Source: Hyphomicrobium sp. (lineage in GTDB: Bacteria; Pseudomonadota; Alphaproteobacteria; Rhizobiales; Hyphomicrobiaceae). Taken from it: a stretch of DNA of 64,000 nucleotides. The stretch spans positions 21,175-85,174 of the forward strand of contig JALHOF010000015.1 in the NCBI GenBank assembly GCA_022843145.1, in the 5' to 3' direction. Position 1 is the first letter of the stretch. Each line of letters begins with the position of its first letter. The notes beneath the pieces are model-generated. The model searched no databases. It was not told the DNA's origin and worked only from the letters and a program-made list of their open reading frames with translations. Of this stretch, positions 27,656-38,027 are shown in pieces. The translations under genes were made by a program, and so were the position numbers.

Positions 27656-28285
27656 ATGATATGGAAGTCAGGTCGCGACCATCTGCAAGTTCGCAATCGC
27701 TTCGGCTGGGAGAATTTTCGCGATCCCTGGGATGCGATGCCGCTGACCCTGCATGATTTCTGGGAGTGGGGCCTGGGCGATTTCACCAGCAATGCGGCGC
27801 GCGGGGCATTGGCCGAGTTTCTCGTCAGCCGCGTGCTCGGCGGGTTGGCCAACGGCGGTCCCGGCGCGGGCTTCGATTTCGTCACCAAAAGCGGCCTCAA
27901 GATCGAACTCGAAACAGCCGCCGCCTATTCAAACTGGCCCGCCGAACGCCGTGGATCGGTTCTCTACTGTATCGCTCCGACCCTGATCTACGACCACGGC
28001 ACGCGCCAGATGGCCCGTGGCTGGAGCCGTCCGTCCGATATCCATGTGTTTGCGCTGCTGCTGCTCGGCGACAGGGGGCTCGTCAATCCGACCGATACCA
28101 GCCATTGGGTGTTCCACGTCGTGTCGTCGCGTGCGCTGGACCAACTCGAGCAAAGCTCGCCTGTCATCAATCACAGTGCACTCGAGTCACGCAGCCGCTC
28201 GTCGCCCGCCGGTTGGCGCGGCCCCGTGCTTTACCGCAACCTGCGCGTCGAGGTCGAAGGCTTGGGCGTCGCCATGTCTCGCTGA
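27656..28285 (+). CDS. PD-(D/E)XK-like protein with an altered active-site motif
   Basis: The product is 209 residues from the ATG at 27656, which has gagg about 9 nt upstream. The arrangement is that of a PD-(D/E)XK-fold family of unknown proteins: an ARGALAEFLVSRVLG helix, a GFDFVTKSGLKIELE strand pair, then DIHVFALLLLGD and a TSHWVFHVVSSRALDQ strand-helix. Where relatives I recall read IEVKS, this one has IELET, so the conserved Lys of the motif appears lost. It may be catalytically dead or use another residue. It lies on the opposite strand between nadD and proA, which are otherwise usually adjacent. Family assignment is from memory and unverified. Confidence 0.65.
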   Translation: MIWKSGRDHLQVRNRFGWENFRDPWDAMPLTLHDFWEWGLGDFTSNAARGALAEFLVSRVLGGLANGGPGAGFDFVTKSGLKIELETAAAYSNWPAERRGSVLYCIAPTLIYDHGTRQMARGWSRPSDIHVFALLLLGDRGLVNPTDTSHWVFHVVSSRALDQLEQSSPVINHSALESRSRSSPAGWRGPVLYRNLRVEVEGLGVAMSR

Positions 28286-28335
28286 TGCGAGCCGCCCCGA
28301 GGCCGTTCAATCCGGCGGCGTCTAGCCTGGTCACG

Positions 28336-29637
28336 CTACCCCGGCCTCGTCTGGCCGGTACCGCGCACGACATACTTGAAGGTGGTCAACTGCTCGACAC
28401 CGACAGGTCCGCGCGCGTGCATCTTGCCGGTCGCGATTCCGATCTCGCCGCCAAATCCGAACTCGCCGCCGTCGGCGAATTGCGTCGAAGCGTTGACCAG
28501 AACGATGGCGCTGTCGACGCGCGCGAGGAACCTTTCGGCAGTGCCGCCGCATTCGGTGATGATCGCGTCGGTGTGGTTAGAGCCGTACCGTGCAATGTGC
28601 GCGATGGCCTCATCGACGCCGTCGACCGTTTTGACCGCGATGATGGCGTCGAGGAATTCCTTGCCCCAGTCGCTCGCCGCGGCCATCTTGACGCGCGGGT
28701 CGCAGTTGACCGCCGCTGCGTCGCCACGAACTTCGCATCCCGCATCGAGGAGCGCCTTGACCAGCGGTGTGAGGTTGTCCTCGGGTGCGTTGCGGTCCAC
28801 CAACAGGCACTCGGTCGCACCGCACACGCCAGTCCGCCTCATCTTGGCGTTGAGCACGATCGGCAGCGCGATCGCCATGTCGGCGCCGCGATCCACGTAG
28901 GTATGGCAAATGCCCTCGAGGTGCGCGAACACCGGCACGCGCGCTTCCTTCTGTACGCGCTCGACGAGGCTTTTGCCGCCGCGCGGAACGATCACGTCGA
29001 TGTTGCCGTCGAGACCGGTCAGCATGTGTCCGACAGCGGCACGGTCGGTCGTCGCGACGAGTTGGATTGCGGTCTCCGGCAGTTCGGCCTTGCGCAATCC
29101 AGCGACGAGCGCCGCGTGGATGGCAGTCGACGAATGATGGCTTTCCGAGCCGCCGCGCAGGATGGCCGCGTTGCCCGCCTTGAGGCACAAGGCGCCCGCG
29201 TCGGCGGTGACGTTGGGGCGGCTTTCGTAGATGATGCCGATGACGCCGAGCGGAACGCGCACGCGCTCGAAGCGAAGCCCGTTGGGGCGCGTCCATTCCG
29301 CGAGTACCGTGCCAACCGGATCTGCGAGTGCCGCGATCTCCTCGATGCCGTTGGCGATGGCTTCGATCCGCTTCGCATCGAGCATCAGCCGGTCGATGAA
29401 CGACTCCGGCCGGCCGGCGGAGCGGGCGGCGGCGATGTCCAAAGTATTCGCTTCGCATATGGCCGGTGACGCCGCGCGCAGCGCCTTCGCCGCTTCGATC
29501 AGCGCGCGGCTCTTCTGCTCGGCCGGCGCGAGCGCGATCTCACGCGCAGCGGTCCGCGCCGCGTGACCTATTGCCAGCATGGCGTCCTGCGTCGCGTCGT
29601 TCGCGGCGGCGCTTTCTATGCGGTCAGGCTTATTCAC
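28336..29637 (-). CDS. proA: Gamma-glutamyl phosphate reductase ProA
   Basis: The product is 433 residues, starting at GTG 29637. It reduces glutamate-5-phosphate to the semialdehyde with NADPH in proline synthesis. The aldehyde dehydrogenase-like fold is clear: [29 protein letters not shown], and the catalytic Cys in [11 protein letters not shown]. It follows proB on the same strand 76 nt downstream, as in most alphaproteobacteria. Confidence 0.96.
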   Translation of the reverse strand: MNKPDRIESAAANDATQDAMLAIGHAARTAAREIALAPAEQKSRALIEAAKALRAASPAICEANTLDIAAARSAGRPESFIDRLMLDAKRIEAIANGIEEIAALADPVGTVLAEWTRPNGLRFERVRVPLGVIGIIYESRPNVTADAGALCLKAGNAAILRGGSESHHSSTAIHAALVAGLRKAELPETAIQLVATTDRAAVGHMLTGLDGNIDVIVPRGGKSLVERVQKEARVPVFAHLEGICHTYVDRGADMAIALPIVLNAKMRRTGVCGATECLLVDRNAPEDNLTPLVKALLDAGCEVRGDAAAVNCDPRVKMAAASDWGKEFLDAIIAVKTVDGVDEAIAHIARYGSNHTDAIITECGGTAERFLARVDSAIVLVNASTQFADGGEFGFGGEIGIATGKMHARGPVGVEQLTTFKYVVRGTGQTRPG

Positions 29638-29713
29638 CGTCGTCCGTCCTCACTTCGCCCTTGTCACGTAGGAATCCGCAGAGGGAATTGCGAACCCATT
29701 TCCTGCTCTACGT

Positions 29714-30877
29714 CTACTTCCTGCTCAGCGCCATGTCGTCGCGATGGATCAGCGTGTCGCGGCCTTGATACCCGAGGATGGCGGCAATCTCGCTCGACCG
29801 CTTGCCGATGATCAGCCGCGCTTCCTCGTGGCCGTAGGTGACGAGCCCACGGCCGAGTTCGCGTCCGTCGAGGCCGCGGATCACGACCGCATCGCCGCGA
29901 TCGAAATCGCCCTCGATCCGCGCGACACCCGCTGGCAGAAGGCTCTTGCCGCTAAGCAATGCCTTCTCCGCGCCGGCGTCGATGACGACGAGACCGGCCG
30001 GCTCGAGCTGCCCGGCGATCCACCGCTTCTTGGCCGTGACAGGATCTGACTTGGCGAGGAACCACGTCACCGGCGCGCCTGCGGCGATGGCGCGGAGCGG
30101 GTGCAGCACCTTGCCAGTCGTAATCACCATGTTGGTGCCGGCGGCGAGCGCGATCTTGCCCGCTTCCACCTTGGTCTTCATGCCGCCCTTCGACAGTTCG
30201 GTTCCCGCGTCGCCGGCCATCGCCTCGATCTCGGGCGTGATCTCCGTCACCAGCGGGATGTGCTTCGCGTCCGGGTGCGTTGCGGGCGGCGCGGTATAGA
30301 GCCCGTCGATGTCGCTGAGCAGCACCAACGTATCGGCCGAGACCATGCTGGCGACGCGCGCGCTGAGGCGGTCGTTGTCGCCATAGCGGATTTCGGTCGT
30401 TGCCACCGTGTCGTTCTCATTGACGACGGGGATCGCCTTCAAGGCCAGCAGCGTCTCGATGGTGTGGCGGGCGTTGAGATATCGCCGCCGTTCTTCGGTG
30501 TCGCCGAGGGTCAGCAGAATCTGGGCCGCGATCAACCCGCGCGCCCGCGCCATTTCAAGATAGGCGTGGGCAAGACTGATTTGGCCCACGGCGGCCGCCG
30601 CCTGTGATTGTTCGAGCGCCAGCGGGCCCTTGGGCAGTTTCAGGCTGTGGCGGCCGAGTGCTATGGCGCCCGACGAAACCAGCACGATGTCCTTGCCGGC
30701 GCGCGCCAACTCGGCCACATCGTCCATCACCGAGGACAGCCATTCGGTCTTGAGCTGCCCGGTCTGCCGGTCGGCCAGGAGCGCCGATCCGATCTTGACC
30801 ACGATCCGGCGGGCCGAGGCCCATTCGGGGCGCGCGGTCTGGGAAGAGGACGAAACGGCGTGCGAAATCACGGTCAT
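29714..30877 (-). CDS. proB: Glutamate 5-kinase ProB
   Basis: The product is 387 residues from the ATG at 30877; an extension to 30958 adds 27 unlikely residues. It phosphorylates glutamate in the first step of proline synthesis and is feedback-inhibited by proline. The amino acid kinase domain has [19 protein letters not shown] and PVVNENDTV. The C-terminal PUA domain has [13 protein letters not shown]. It is usually preceded by obgE; here the upstream neighbour is a SRPBCC gene and obgE is about 28 kb away. Confidence 0.96.
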   Translation of the reverse strand: MTVISHAVSSSSQTARPEWASARRIVVKIGSALLADRQTGQLKTEWLSSVMDDVAELARAGKDIVLVSSGAIALGRHSLKLPKGPLALEQSQAAAAVGQISLAHAYLEMARARGLIAAQILLTLGDTEERRRYLNARHTIETLLALKAIPVVNENDTVATTEIRYGDNDRLSARVASMVSADTLVLLSDIDGLYTAPPATHPDAKHIPLVTEITPEIEAMAGDAGTELSKGGMKTKVEAGKIALAAGTNMVITTGKVLHPLRAIAAGAPVTWFLAKSDPVTAKKRWIAGQLEPAGLVVIDAGAEKALLSGKSLLPAGVARIEGDFDRGDAVVIRGLDGRELGRGLVTYGHEEARLIIGKRSSEIAAILGYQGRDTLIHRDDMALSRK

Positions 30878-31041
30878 GGCGTGCGGCGATCTGATTGCTT
30901 TGTGGCGGACAAGGGTATTCGGCGAAACCCATAGCAGACTTTGCCGGTGTGCGGCCAATGACGGTGTGCCGGGTTGGCGGCCGCGTCGTTAACACTCTTC
31001 TCGATGCCAATCCGCCCCGCGACAATACCGATTGGCGCTGG

Positions 31042-31494
31042 TCAAGGACGCAACTTTGCCTCGGCCACGGCCTTTAGCCGGCCCAATCGGTCCGTGATTC
31101 GGGCCTCGATCGCCGGCCGGGCGGCGGTCATCATCATGCTGCCCGGCGCCAGACCGGCAAGCTGAAACTCGCCGACAAAGCGGATCTCGGTGGCCGACGA
31201 CCGCCGGCCAAGACGATAGGTGATGTCCATGGCGATCTGATCGTCGGCGAGATGGACGGCGCGCAGCCGTCCCTCGACGTGCGCTGCGACACGCCCCGCG
31301 AACGTTCGAATGCTCGCACCCTCGCGCATCGTCTCGCGGAACCGTGTACCGGTCGGATCGGACTTCGGGCGTCCGGATGGATAAGTCGTGGCCACCAGCT
31401 CCGGCACCCACAGCTTCCGCGCCTCGTCGTCGGCGATGAGACTCCACACGAATGTGTGCGGTGCAGCGATACGAATTTCGCGGACAATCCGCAT
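31042..31494 (-). CDS. SRPBCC-family protein
   Basis: The product is 150 residues from the ATG at 31494, behind a clear ggggga ribosome site; the frame is open to 31536. It begins MRIVREIRIAAPHTFVWSLI, the entrance of a START/polyketide-cyclase-like helix-grip fold. A C-terminal long helix (RPAIEARITDRLGRLKAVAE) closes the pocket. Such proteins bind lipids or small hydrophobic ligands; the ligand is unknown. It is divergent from the CBS gene, 157 nt apart. Confidence 0.8.
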   Translation of the reverse strand: MRIVREIRIAAPHTFVWSLIADDEARKLWVPELVATTYPSGRPKSDPTGTRFRETMREGASIRTFAGRVAAHVEGRLRAVHLADDQIAMDITYRLGRRSSATEIRFVGEFQLAGLAPGSMMMTAARPAIEARITDRLGRLKAVAEAKLRP

Positions 31495-31651
31495 GTCTTC
31501 CCCCGCCCATGCCGCACCGCGACGGCTCTCCGCCAAGTCGTGCCGCGTCTATCGATTGTTACACGAAGCGTGTCTTGACCGTGAACGGGATTGGGATCAC
31601 GCTTTCGATCTTGGGGAAGGCATGGCGAAAACGGTCAGCAGGAGACGCACG

Positions 31652-32086
31652 ATGAGAGTTGCAGACGTGCTGAAGGGCAAGGGCTCGGAAATCAAGTCTA
31701 TCACACCCACCGCGACGATACGCGAGTTGGCCGAACGGCTTCGCGTCGCCGATGTCGGTGCCATGATCGTCACCACCGGGAATGGCGAAATCGCCGGTAT
31801 CGTCACCGAACGTGACATCGTCCGCGCCTTCGCCACCCACGGCAGCGCGCTCGAATCCATGCCGGTGTCGGATGTGATGACGCGTCGGGTCGTGACGTGC
31901 AGCCCCGACGACAGCATCTCGCAGATCGCCCGCACCATGACCGAGCGCCGCTTCCGCCATTTACCCGTTCGCGACGGCGAGCGGCTCGTCGGCATCGTCA
32001 GTATCGGCGACGTGTTGAAGCGGCGCATCGACGAGGTTCAGCTCGAGGCCAACGTGCTGCGCGATTACGCCATCGCGCATCGCTGA
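31652..32086 (+). CDS. CBS-domain pair protein
   Basis: The product is 144 residues of tandem CBS domains and little else. The ATG at 31652 has ggaga at a good distance; an ATG at 31622 is another option with a closer purine run. Motifs are GAMIVTTGNGEIAGIVTERD and the second-copy HLPVRDGERLVGIVSIGD. CBS pairs bind adenine nucleotides and act as stand-alone regulators in alphaproteobacteria. The C-terminal helix (EVQLEANVLRDYA) is a family trait. It converges on hisG with 33 nt between them. Confidence 0.92.
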   Translation: MRVADVLKGKGSEIKSITPTATIRELAERLRVADVGAMIVTTGNGEIAGIVTERDIVRAFATHGSALESMPVSDVMTRRVVTCSPDDSISQIARTMTERRFRHLPVRDGERLVGIVSIGDVLKRRIDEVQLEANVLRDYAIAHR

Positions 32087-32119
32087 CGGCGATATTTCGC
32101 TACGGTGCCCGAATGGCCG

Positions 32120-32818
32120 TCACACACCGAGGCGCGACAGGATCTCGTTCTGCGCCTCGCGCACGCGCGGGTTCCATTCGGCCGTGTTCGAAACGACGAG
32201 GTTGGCCTCGGAGTTGAGGATGATCCCGTCGTCGAGGATCTTGAGGCCGTTGGCCTTCAGGGTCTCGCCCGTCGTTGTGATGTCGACGATCAGGTCTGCC
32301 GTTCCGGCCGCGGGCGTGCCTTCGGTCGCCCCCAGGCTTTCGACGATGCGATAGTCGGTCACGCCCTTGCTCGCGAAGAAGCGGCGCGTGAGATTGAGAT
32401 ACTTCGTCGCGACGCGATACCAGCGGCCATGTGCGCGCCGGAACTGCTGCGCGATGCCGTCGAGGTCGCTCATCGTGCGGACGTCGATCCAGCCGGTCGG
32501 CACCGCGACGACGACGTCGGCATGTCCGAACCCGAGCTTCTTGACGAACTCGACGCGGTCGTCGGCATCCGACATCTGCTCGCGCACGAGATCCTCGCCG
32601 GTCACGCCGAGATGCGCGCGGCCGGTTTTGAGGTACCACGCGATCTCGGACGCCGAGATGTAGGCGACATCGATGTTGTCGAGCCCTTCGATCTCGCCGC
32701 GATAGCCGCGTTCGTGGCCGGTTTTGCGAAGATTGAGACCCGCCGCGGCCATCATGTCCGACGTCTGCTCCATCAGCCGCCCCTTGGAGGGGACGGCCAG
32801 CACCAGCCGCTCGGTCAT
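32120..32818 (-). CDS. hisG: ATP phosphoribosyltransferase HisG (short form)
   Basis: The product is 232 residues, the short HisG type, which lacks the regulatory C-terminal domain and works with HisZ as an octamer. It makes phosphoribosyl-ATP, the committed step of histidine synthesis. Features: [12 protein letters not shown] at the start and the [19 protein letters not shown] phosphoribosyl-binding loop. Its ATG overlaps the hisZ stop by 4 bases, so the two are translationally coupled. Confidence 0.96.
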   Translation of the reverse strand: MTERLVLAVPSKGRLMEQTSDMMAAAGLNLRKTGHERGYRGEIEGLDNIDVAYISASEIAWYLKTGRAHLGVTGEDLVREQMSDADDRVEFVKKLGFGHADVVVAVPTGWIDVRTMSDLDGIAQQFRRAHGRWYRVATKYLNLTRRFFASKGVTDYRIVESLGATEGTPAAGTADLIVDITTTGETLKANGLKILDDGIILNSEANLVVSNTAEWNPRVREAQNEILSRLGV

Positions 32819-33993
32819 CCTGTCGTTCCTTCTATGGCGGCCAGCAGGCGTTCGGTGTGGATTGCCGCGCCGACGGCCGGAACATCCTCGGGCGAGCCGG
32901 CCGAACGCATCAGGCTGTCGTAGCGGCCGCCGCCGGCGACGGGGCTGCCCGGCCCGAGGGCGGGTGAAACGACCTCGAACACGAAGCCGGTGTAGTATTC
33001 GAGCGTGCGGCCGAATTCGGCGGTGAAGTCGGCGCGCACCACGTCCACGCCGGCTTCCGCCATCAGCTGCAGACGGCGATGGAAGCTGTCGAGCGCGCCG
33101 GTGATGTCGACGCCCTTGTCGCGCATCAGGTCCTTCAGCCGAGCGCCCGCCGCCCGCGCCGGCGCGGTCACGCCGAGATAGCTTTCGATCAATTGCGCGG
33201 TCTCGGGCGCCAATGGTTCGGCGCGTCCGTCCTCGACGATCCCGAGCAGGCTTTCGGTGATCTCGCTGACGGAGCGGACGCCGACGAGGTCTACGCCTTG
33301 GCTTTCGAGGTGCTTCGCCACTTTACGTTCGGAGTCCGCTCGCTTCGCCGGGTCGAGCGATGCGACGAGATCGGCAGGGAGACCCTGCAACGCCTTCGCC
33401 GGTCCGTTGGAGAGCCGCCCCAACTCGTTGCGGAACGCCTCCGGGTGCCAGAACTGGTGCGCAAGCAACATGCGCCAGCGCTCGGGCATCTGCGCTGCTT
33501 TGAGCACGGCGCGGAACAACCCGAGATCACCGATGCGCAGCTTGAAATCGGTCAGGCCGGCGGCTTTCAGCGCCTCGACCGTCGTCGCCACGATCTGCGC
33601 TTCCGACTTCTCACGATCCGTCCCACCGAACGCCTCGATGCCAGCCTGGCGGAACTCGCGCGGATGCACGCTGTCGGCACCCTGCGGCTGGAAGCGGAAG
33701 GCGGGGCCGTTATAGCAATACTTGGCTTTGACGTTGCCGGTCGGATGGCGCTCGAGATGCAGCCGGCAGGTCGGCACGGTGAGATCCGGACGCAGGCACA
33801 ATTCGTCGCCGTCGTGATCGGTGAAGACGTAGGTGCGGGCGCGCAGTGCCTCGCCGATGACGTCGAGGAAGACGTCGGCGGGCTGGATCATCGACGGCGC
33901 GACGGCCTCGTGCCCGGCCTTCACGAACACGCTCATCAGCGTCTGCGCTTGACGCTCCAGCGCCTCGAAGCTCTTTGCGGTTTCGGCGACCAT
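32815..33993 (-). CDS. hisZ: ATP phosphoribosyltransferase regulatory subunit HisZ
   Basis: The product is 392 residues from the ATG at 33993, one base after the hisS stop; the longer frame is rejected because it runs into hisS. It is a histidyl-tRNA synthetase paralogue without tRNA charging, needed to activate and regulate short-form HisG. Class II-like features are seen in [29 protein letters not shown] and the GGGRYDSLM motif. Order hisS-hisZ-hisG is typical. Confidence 0.95.
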   Translation of the reverse strand: MVAETAKSFEALERQAQTLMSVFVKAGHEAVAPSMIQPADVFLDVIGEALRARTYVFTDHDGDELCLRPDLTVPTCRLHLERHPTGNVKAKYCYNGPAFRFQPQGADSVHPREFRQAGIEAFGGTDREKSEAQIVATTVEALKAAGLTDFKLRIGDLGLFRAVLKAAQMPERWRMLLAHQFWHPEAFRNELGRLSNGPAKALQGLPADLVASLDPAKRADSERKVAKHLESQGVDLVGVRSVSEITESLLGIVEDGRAEPLAPETAQLIESYLGVTAPARAAGARLKDLMRDKGVDITGALDSFHRRLQLMAEAGVDVVRADFTAEFGRTLEYYTGFVFEVVSPALGPGSPVAGGGRYDSLMRSAGSPEDVPAVGAAIHTERLLAAIEGTTG

Positions 33994-33994
33994 G

Positions 33995-35509
33995 TCAGGA
34001 CTCCGTTCCGGTCGCCGCCGGGGCGTGCCGTGCCAGGATCTCGCGCACGCGCGCCACCATCTCGGCTTCGGCAACGGTGATCTGCGCGGGGCGCGCGGCT
34101 TTCCACTCCTTGTTGTCCTTGATCGCGGCGGCGGCTTTCGCGCCTTCGATCAGGTCCTTCAAGGTTACTTTGCCGTCGGCCCTCTCGTCGCCGCCTTGGA
34201 TCACGACGCACGGACTGTTGCGCTTGTCGGCGTACTTCATCTGCGCCTTCATGCCCGATGATCCGAGATACATCTCGGCGCGGATGCCCGCTTGCCGCAG
34301 CGTCTGCGTCAGCCGCTGATAGGTGCCGATGTCGGCCTTGTCCATGACCAGCACGACGACCGGGCCCGTTGCCGCGTCCGCCCCGGTCTTGCCGAGCGCG
34401 GTGAGGGCGGCCTGGAGGCGAGAAACACCGATCGAGAAGCCCGTGGCGGGGACCTTCTCGCCAGTGAAGCGGGAGACAAGATCGTCATAGCGCCCGCCGC
34501 CGCCGACCGAGCCGAAGCGGACGGGGTTACCGTCGTCGTCGTTGACCTGGAACGTCAACTCCGCCTCGAACACGGGGCCGGTGTAGTATTCGAGACCGCG
34601 CACGACGGACATGTCGAGGCGAATCCGATCTTTGCCGTATCCCGCTGCTCGAACCAGATTCTGAATTTTGACTAGGTCGAAAATTCCTTCGCGGTAGCGT
34701 TCGGTGATCTCGAAACCACCGACTCGCGTCGTAACCACACCGCCCTCGGGCGTCTCGATTTCTGTCTGGGTCGCAAAAGCAATTACAGCGTCGATCTGCT
34801 TCGAATCGAGACCCGCGCCCTTTGTGAAATCTCCGGACTCGTCCTTGCGGCCGGTGCCAAGCAGCAGCGCGATGTCCTGCTTCTTGAACTTGTCCATCTT
34901 GTCGAGCGAGCGGAGCACGGCCAAGCGCTTGTGTGCGTCAGCGAGATCGATACCGACAGATTCAAGGATGCCATCCAGCACCTTCCGGCTATTCACCTTC
35001 ACCACATAGTCGCCGCGCGCGATGCCGAGCGCTTCCAGCGTATCCGCCGCGAGCATGCACATCTCGGCGTCGGCCGCGATGTTGTCGGTGCCGACGGTGT
35101 CGGCGTCGAACTGGGTGAACTGGCGGAAGCGGCCCGGTCCCGGCTTTTCGTTGCGGAAGACAGATCCTGTCGCATAGCGGCGGAACGGCTTCGGCAGCGT
35201 GGCGTAATTCTCTGCGACGTGGCGGGCGAGCGGCGCGGTCAAGTCGTAGCGCAGGCTCATCCAGGTTTCGTCTTCATCTTGAAAAGAAAAAACACCCGCG
35301 TTGGGCCGGTCCTGGTCGGGCAGGAACTTGCCGAGCGCGTCGGTGAACTCGATCGCCGGCGTTTCCAAGGGCTCGAACCCGTAGCGCTCGTAGACGGCTC
35401 GAATCTTCTCGATCATCGCCTGGGTGACGCGGATCTCGGAGGCGCCGATGTCGCGAAAACCCTTCGGCAGCCGGGCTTCGGGTCCCGTGGTCTTGTTCGG
35501 TTTGGACAT
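33995..35509 (-). CDS. hisS: Histidyl-tRNA synthetase HisS
   Basis: The product is 504 residues, a class II synthetase that charges tRNA-His. Motif 2 lies in [20 protein letters not shown] and the histidine loop in [14 protein letters not shown], followed by [10 protein letters not shown]; the C-terminal anticodon-binding domain begins near [11 protein letters not shown]. The length suits the longer alphaproteobacterial form. The first gene of the hisSZG operon; upstream is a 141-nt gap to the acetyltransferase gene. Confidence 0.96.
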   Translation of the reverse strand: MSKPNKTTGPEARLPKGFRDIGASEIRVTQAMIEKIRAVYERYGFEPLETPAIEFTDALGKFLPDQDRPNAGVFSFQDEDETWMSLRYDLTAPLARHVAENYATLPKPFRRYATGSVFRNEKPGPGRFRQFTQFDADTVGTDNIAADAEMCMLAADTLEALGIARGDYVVKVNSRKVLDGILESVGIDLADAHKRLAVLRSLDKMDKFKKQDIALLLGTGRKDESGDFTKGAGLDSKQIDAVIAFATQTEIETPEGGVVTTRVGGFEITERYREGIFDLVKIQNLVRAAGYGKDRIRLDMSVVRGLEYYTGPVFEAELTFQVNDDDGNPVRFGSVGGGGRYDDLVSRFTGEKVPATGFSIGVSRLQAALTALGKTGADAATGPVVVLVMDKADIGTYQRLTQTLRQAGIRAEMYLGSSGMKAQMKYADKRNSPCVVIQGGDERADGKVTLKDLIEGAKAAAAIKDNKEWKAARPAQITVAEAEMVARVREILARHAPAATGTES

Positions 35510-35650
35510 GACGTGCGAATGGGCTCGCGAGTGTTGGCGCGGCGCGTCGGGGCGCTCGGCAGCGGCGGGACTCTGTTGTGTGCGGGCGCTTATAGCGGAT
35601 CGGACGGGCGGCGCAAAGCGGGGCGGCGGTCTGTTCTCCGGCTAGGCGGC

Positions 35651-36847
35651 TTACGCCCGTCCCGCGAGCCGTTTGGCCGCACCCGCCAGCGCAGGATGCT
35701 GCTTCAACCATGATTTCGTGCGGTCGGCAGCCACCGCCGGCCATCCGCGCACCGAAACCGGCGCGACGAGGTCATAAAGCGGGATTTCAGCCGCGCCGAA
35801 GCCGCGTTTGAACGGATAGTCGCCGGCGCCGAGGTCGAACGTGCGGATGCCCCGCGCCACCATATGACGCATGGTTTCGATGACCACGAGCCGCCCCGGC
35901 GACAGGTGGCGCCAGACCGGCCCGCCGTTCGAAATGCGCAGCGCCGTGAACGTCCCGCCGTACACGACCCCCATCAGCGCGGCGACGATCCGGCCATCGC
36001 TTTCGAGCGTGAAGATTTGGGCGAAGCCGCTGTCGCGCTCGGCCAGCAACAGGTCACGATAGAACTCGGAGTAGGTCGGCTTGTCGAGGACATAGAGTTC
36101 GTTGCCAGCCTCGCCATGCCGCTGGCTTTGCTGCGCTTCGAGCGCGGCGTATGCGCGTCCGATGGCGTCTGGCGTCTCGGAGCGCTGGAAAGCCGGCTCG
36201 CCTTCCTTCTCGAGCAGCCGGAAACACCGCTCCGCTTCCTTGCGATACTTCTTGCCGCGCCCGCGCAGGAATTCCTCGACCGTCGTGTCAACGTGCACCC
36301 ACATTCCGGTCAGCCGCGCCGGTCGGATACCGGGGAGGGTGGCGAGCGGATTTGCGCGCTCGCCGATCGTCCGTTGCATCGCTTCGAAGCGGACGAGATC
36401 GGCGCGGCCGTCGAGCGCACGCAGGGTTGTGCGCCATAACGATTTTTGGCCGTCGCGCGTGTGCGGCGCGGCGGAACCGAGAATAGGGCCGCGGTAGTCG
36501 CAGACGCCGATGTCGGCGAAGCGTGCAACACGCATTCGGCCGTCACGCGATACGACCAGCGGCAGCAGCGCCGCAAGTTCGCCGCTCGTCCGGTCGATGA
36601 CGTCGATCGCGAACATATGCCCGCCGCCGTCGCGCGCGAGCGAGCGTCCGATCGCATCGAGCCAAGGCGCGGACTGAAACGCGGTGGCTTGGCCAGCACC
36701 GTCCAGCGCGCGGACACGTGCGATCAAGGCATCGGCGCTTTCGATAACGGAGGCCCCATAGCCGGTGACGCCGCGCGCATCGTCCGGCGCGAGAGACTGC
36801 TGCGGCTCAGGCAATCGCGTCATGGCTTGGCGGGCTCCGCCCATCAC
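35651..36847 (-). CDS. BioF2/FemAB-type acetyltransferase
   Basis: The product is 398 residues from a GTG at 36847; ATG at 36844 or 36823 are alternatives. The region about 190-340 fits the GNAT_6/BioF2-like fold seen near polysaccharide and cell-envelope genes: RGRGKKYRKEAERCFRLLEK, ALMGVVYGGTFTALRI, and FDLGAGDYPFKRGFG, the last a recognisable family signature. It starts 7 nt after the cupin gene stop and is probably cotranscribed with it. Substrate unknown; a peptidyl or sugar acyl transfer is inferred. Confidence 0.85.
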   Translation of the reverse strand: MMGGARQAMTRLPEPQQSLAPDDARGVTGYGASVIESADALIARVRALDGAGQATAFQSAPWLDAIGRSLARDGGGHMFAIDVIDRTSGELAALLPLVVSRDGRMRVARFADIGVCDYRGPILGSAAPHTRDGQKSLWRTTLRALDGRADLVRFEAMQRTIGERANPLATLPGIRPARLTGMWVHVDTTVEEFLRGRGKKYRKEAERCFRLLEKEGEPAFQRSETPDAIGRAYAALEAQQSQRHGEAGNELYVLDKPTYSEFYRDLLLAERDSGFAQIFTLESDGRIVAALMGVVYGGTFTALRISNGGPVWRHLSPGRLVVIETMRHMVARGIRTFDLGAGDYPFKRGFGAAEIPLYDLVAPVSVRGWPAVAADRTKSWLKQHPALAGAAKRLAGRA

Positions 36848-36854
36848 GCGCCCG

Positions 36855-37823
36855 TCACTCCGCCGCTTCGCGCAGCTCGATGATGCGGCCCGGCGTGGTG
36901 TCGTCGAGGCGGAATTCGATCGGGCGCTTGGCCTTGCGCATCTGCTTCAAAAGTCCCGCGCGGCGCACGCCGGCCTGAAACGCCGCCTTGGCCCAGAAGC
37001 CCGCACCGGAAGTCGCCCGGCTCCTCGGCTGCAGGCCCGCCTTCTGCCGTAGAATGCCGTTGGCCATGTTGATCATCTGGTTGCGGCGGATGTCCTCGGT
37101 CCAATACTCGGTCGTCATCGACACATTGAGGCATTCGAGATTTTCAACCCGGTGCGGCGCGTTGAGCGGCCAGTGCAGCATGTCGCCACCCGCGATTTCG
37201 AACACCTTGGCGTGCTCGTCGTACCAGGCCTCGTACGGCACATCGACCTCCACCTCGTAGAGCGCGATGCCCTCGAGCTGCTCCGGCGTCAAGAACGGCG
37301 GCTTGTCGGGATAGACGTAGACCCGCTTCTTGCCGTGGATTTGGGCGAGGCTCTGCCCCGGCAGATCGATGTGGTAATAAACCTGCGCGTTGGGCGACGA
37401 GATCAGGATGCCGGATGTGCGGCCGTAGGTTTCATAGCCGCCGACGTTGTCGCGCACCTCGGTGAACATCTGATCGAGCAGATCGCGGTATCGGTGATCG
37501 ACCTGGGCGACATTGCGCAGGTTGAGCCACATGCGGCCGTTCTGGATGGCCTCGATCACCTTGTGACCCGAGAGACCGCCGATGTCGCCTTCGCGCCAGG
37601 TGCGCCGCGCCGAGCCCTGCGCCCCCATGTGCACGAGTGCGTAATGCTCACGCGGATAGCCGTCGATCAGGTCGGATAGGGCATCGAACGAGAACAGCGG
37701 ATGCTGGTGCAAGCGATGGCTGAGCCGGATCGGTGCATGTCCCCAATCACGCGTATGCTCGGACTGCCAATCGGTGAAGATCGGAGCTGCCGCGGTCGTC
37801 TGGGGCTGGGTCGGGTCAATCAT
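36855..37823 (-). CDS. JmjC-like cupin protein
   Basis: The product is 322 residues. A central double-stranded beta-helix contains His151-x-Asp153 (YHIDLPG) and a distal His224 (APHRVEN), the facial triad of Fe(II)/2-oxoglutarate-dependent oxygenases and JmjC-type cupins. The intervening strand GKKRVYVYPD is also typical. Relatives include small-molecule or protein hydroxylases; some are simply called cupin-like. It sits directly before the acetyltransferase gene, so the two may modify one product. Confidence 0.8.
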   Translation of the reverse strand: MIDPTQPQTTAAAPIFTDWQSEHTRDWGHAPIRLSHRLHQHPLFSFDALSDLIDGYPREHYALVHMGAQGSARRTWREGDIGGLSGHKVIEAIQNGRMWLNLRNVAQVDHRYRDLLDQMFTEVRDNVGGYETYGRTSGILISSPNAQVYYHIDLPGQSLAQIHGKKRVYVYPDKPPFLTPEQLEGIALYEVEVDVPYEAWYDEHAKVFEIAGGDMLHWPLNAPHRVENLECLNVSMTTEYWTEDIRRNQMINMANGILRQKAGLQPRSRATSGAGFWAKAAFQAGVRRAGLLKQMRKAKRPIEFRLDDTTPGRIIELREAAE

Positions 37824-38027
37824 GACGCTGCTACCTGGGTGCGAGGTTCACGGGTGTTCGCTACGCCCATGCACTAGACGGACCATTGCGCCCGGTCAAA
37901 TTCGGCAGGTCCGCGGGCATTGCCTCACCTGAGCGTATCATTTCAGTGCACACCGCGCGACAGCCAGCCCGCCGCGTGCCCACGACTGGGACGCAGCCCG
38001 CGTATGGTTAACGCGTTCCGGCCATTC

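Noticed and set aside
27583-27900. N-terminal extension of NadD
   Set aside because: Overlaps the start of the divergent gene, has low complexity, and the internal ATG gives the family length.
32815-35509. hisS duplication as an assembly error
   Set aside because: The second copy is HisZ, a distinct known paralogue paired with short HisG.
34931-35713. 260-codon plus-strand frame opposite hisS
   Set aside because: Antisense to hisS, without a domain or ribosome site.
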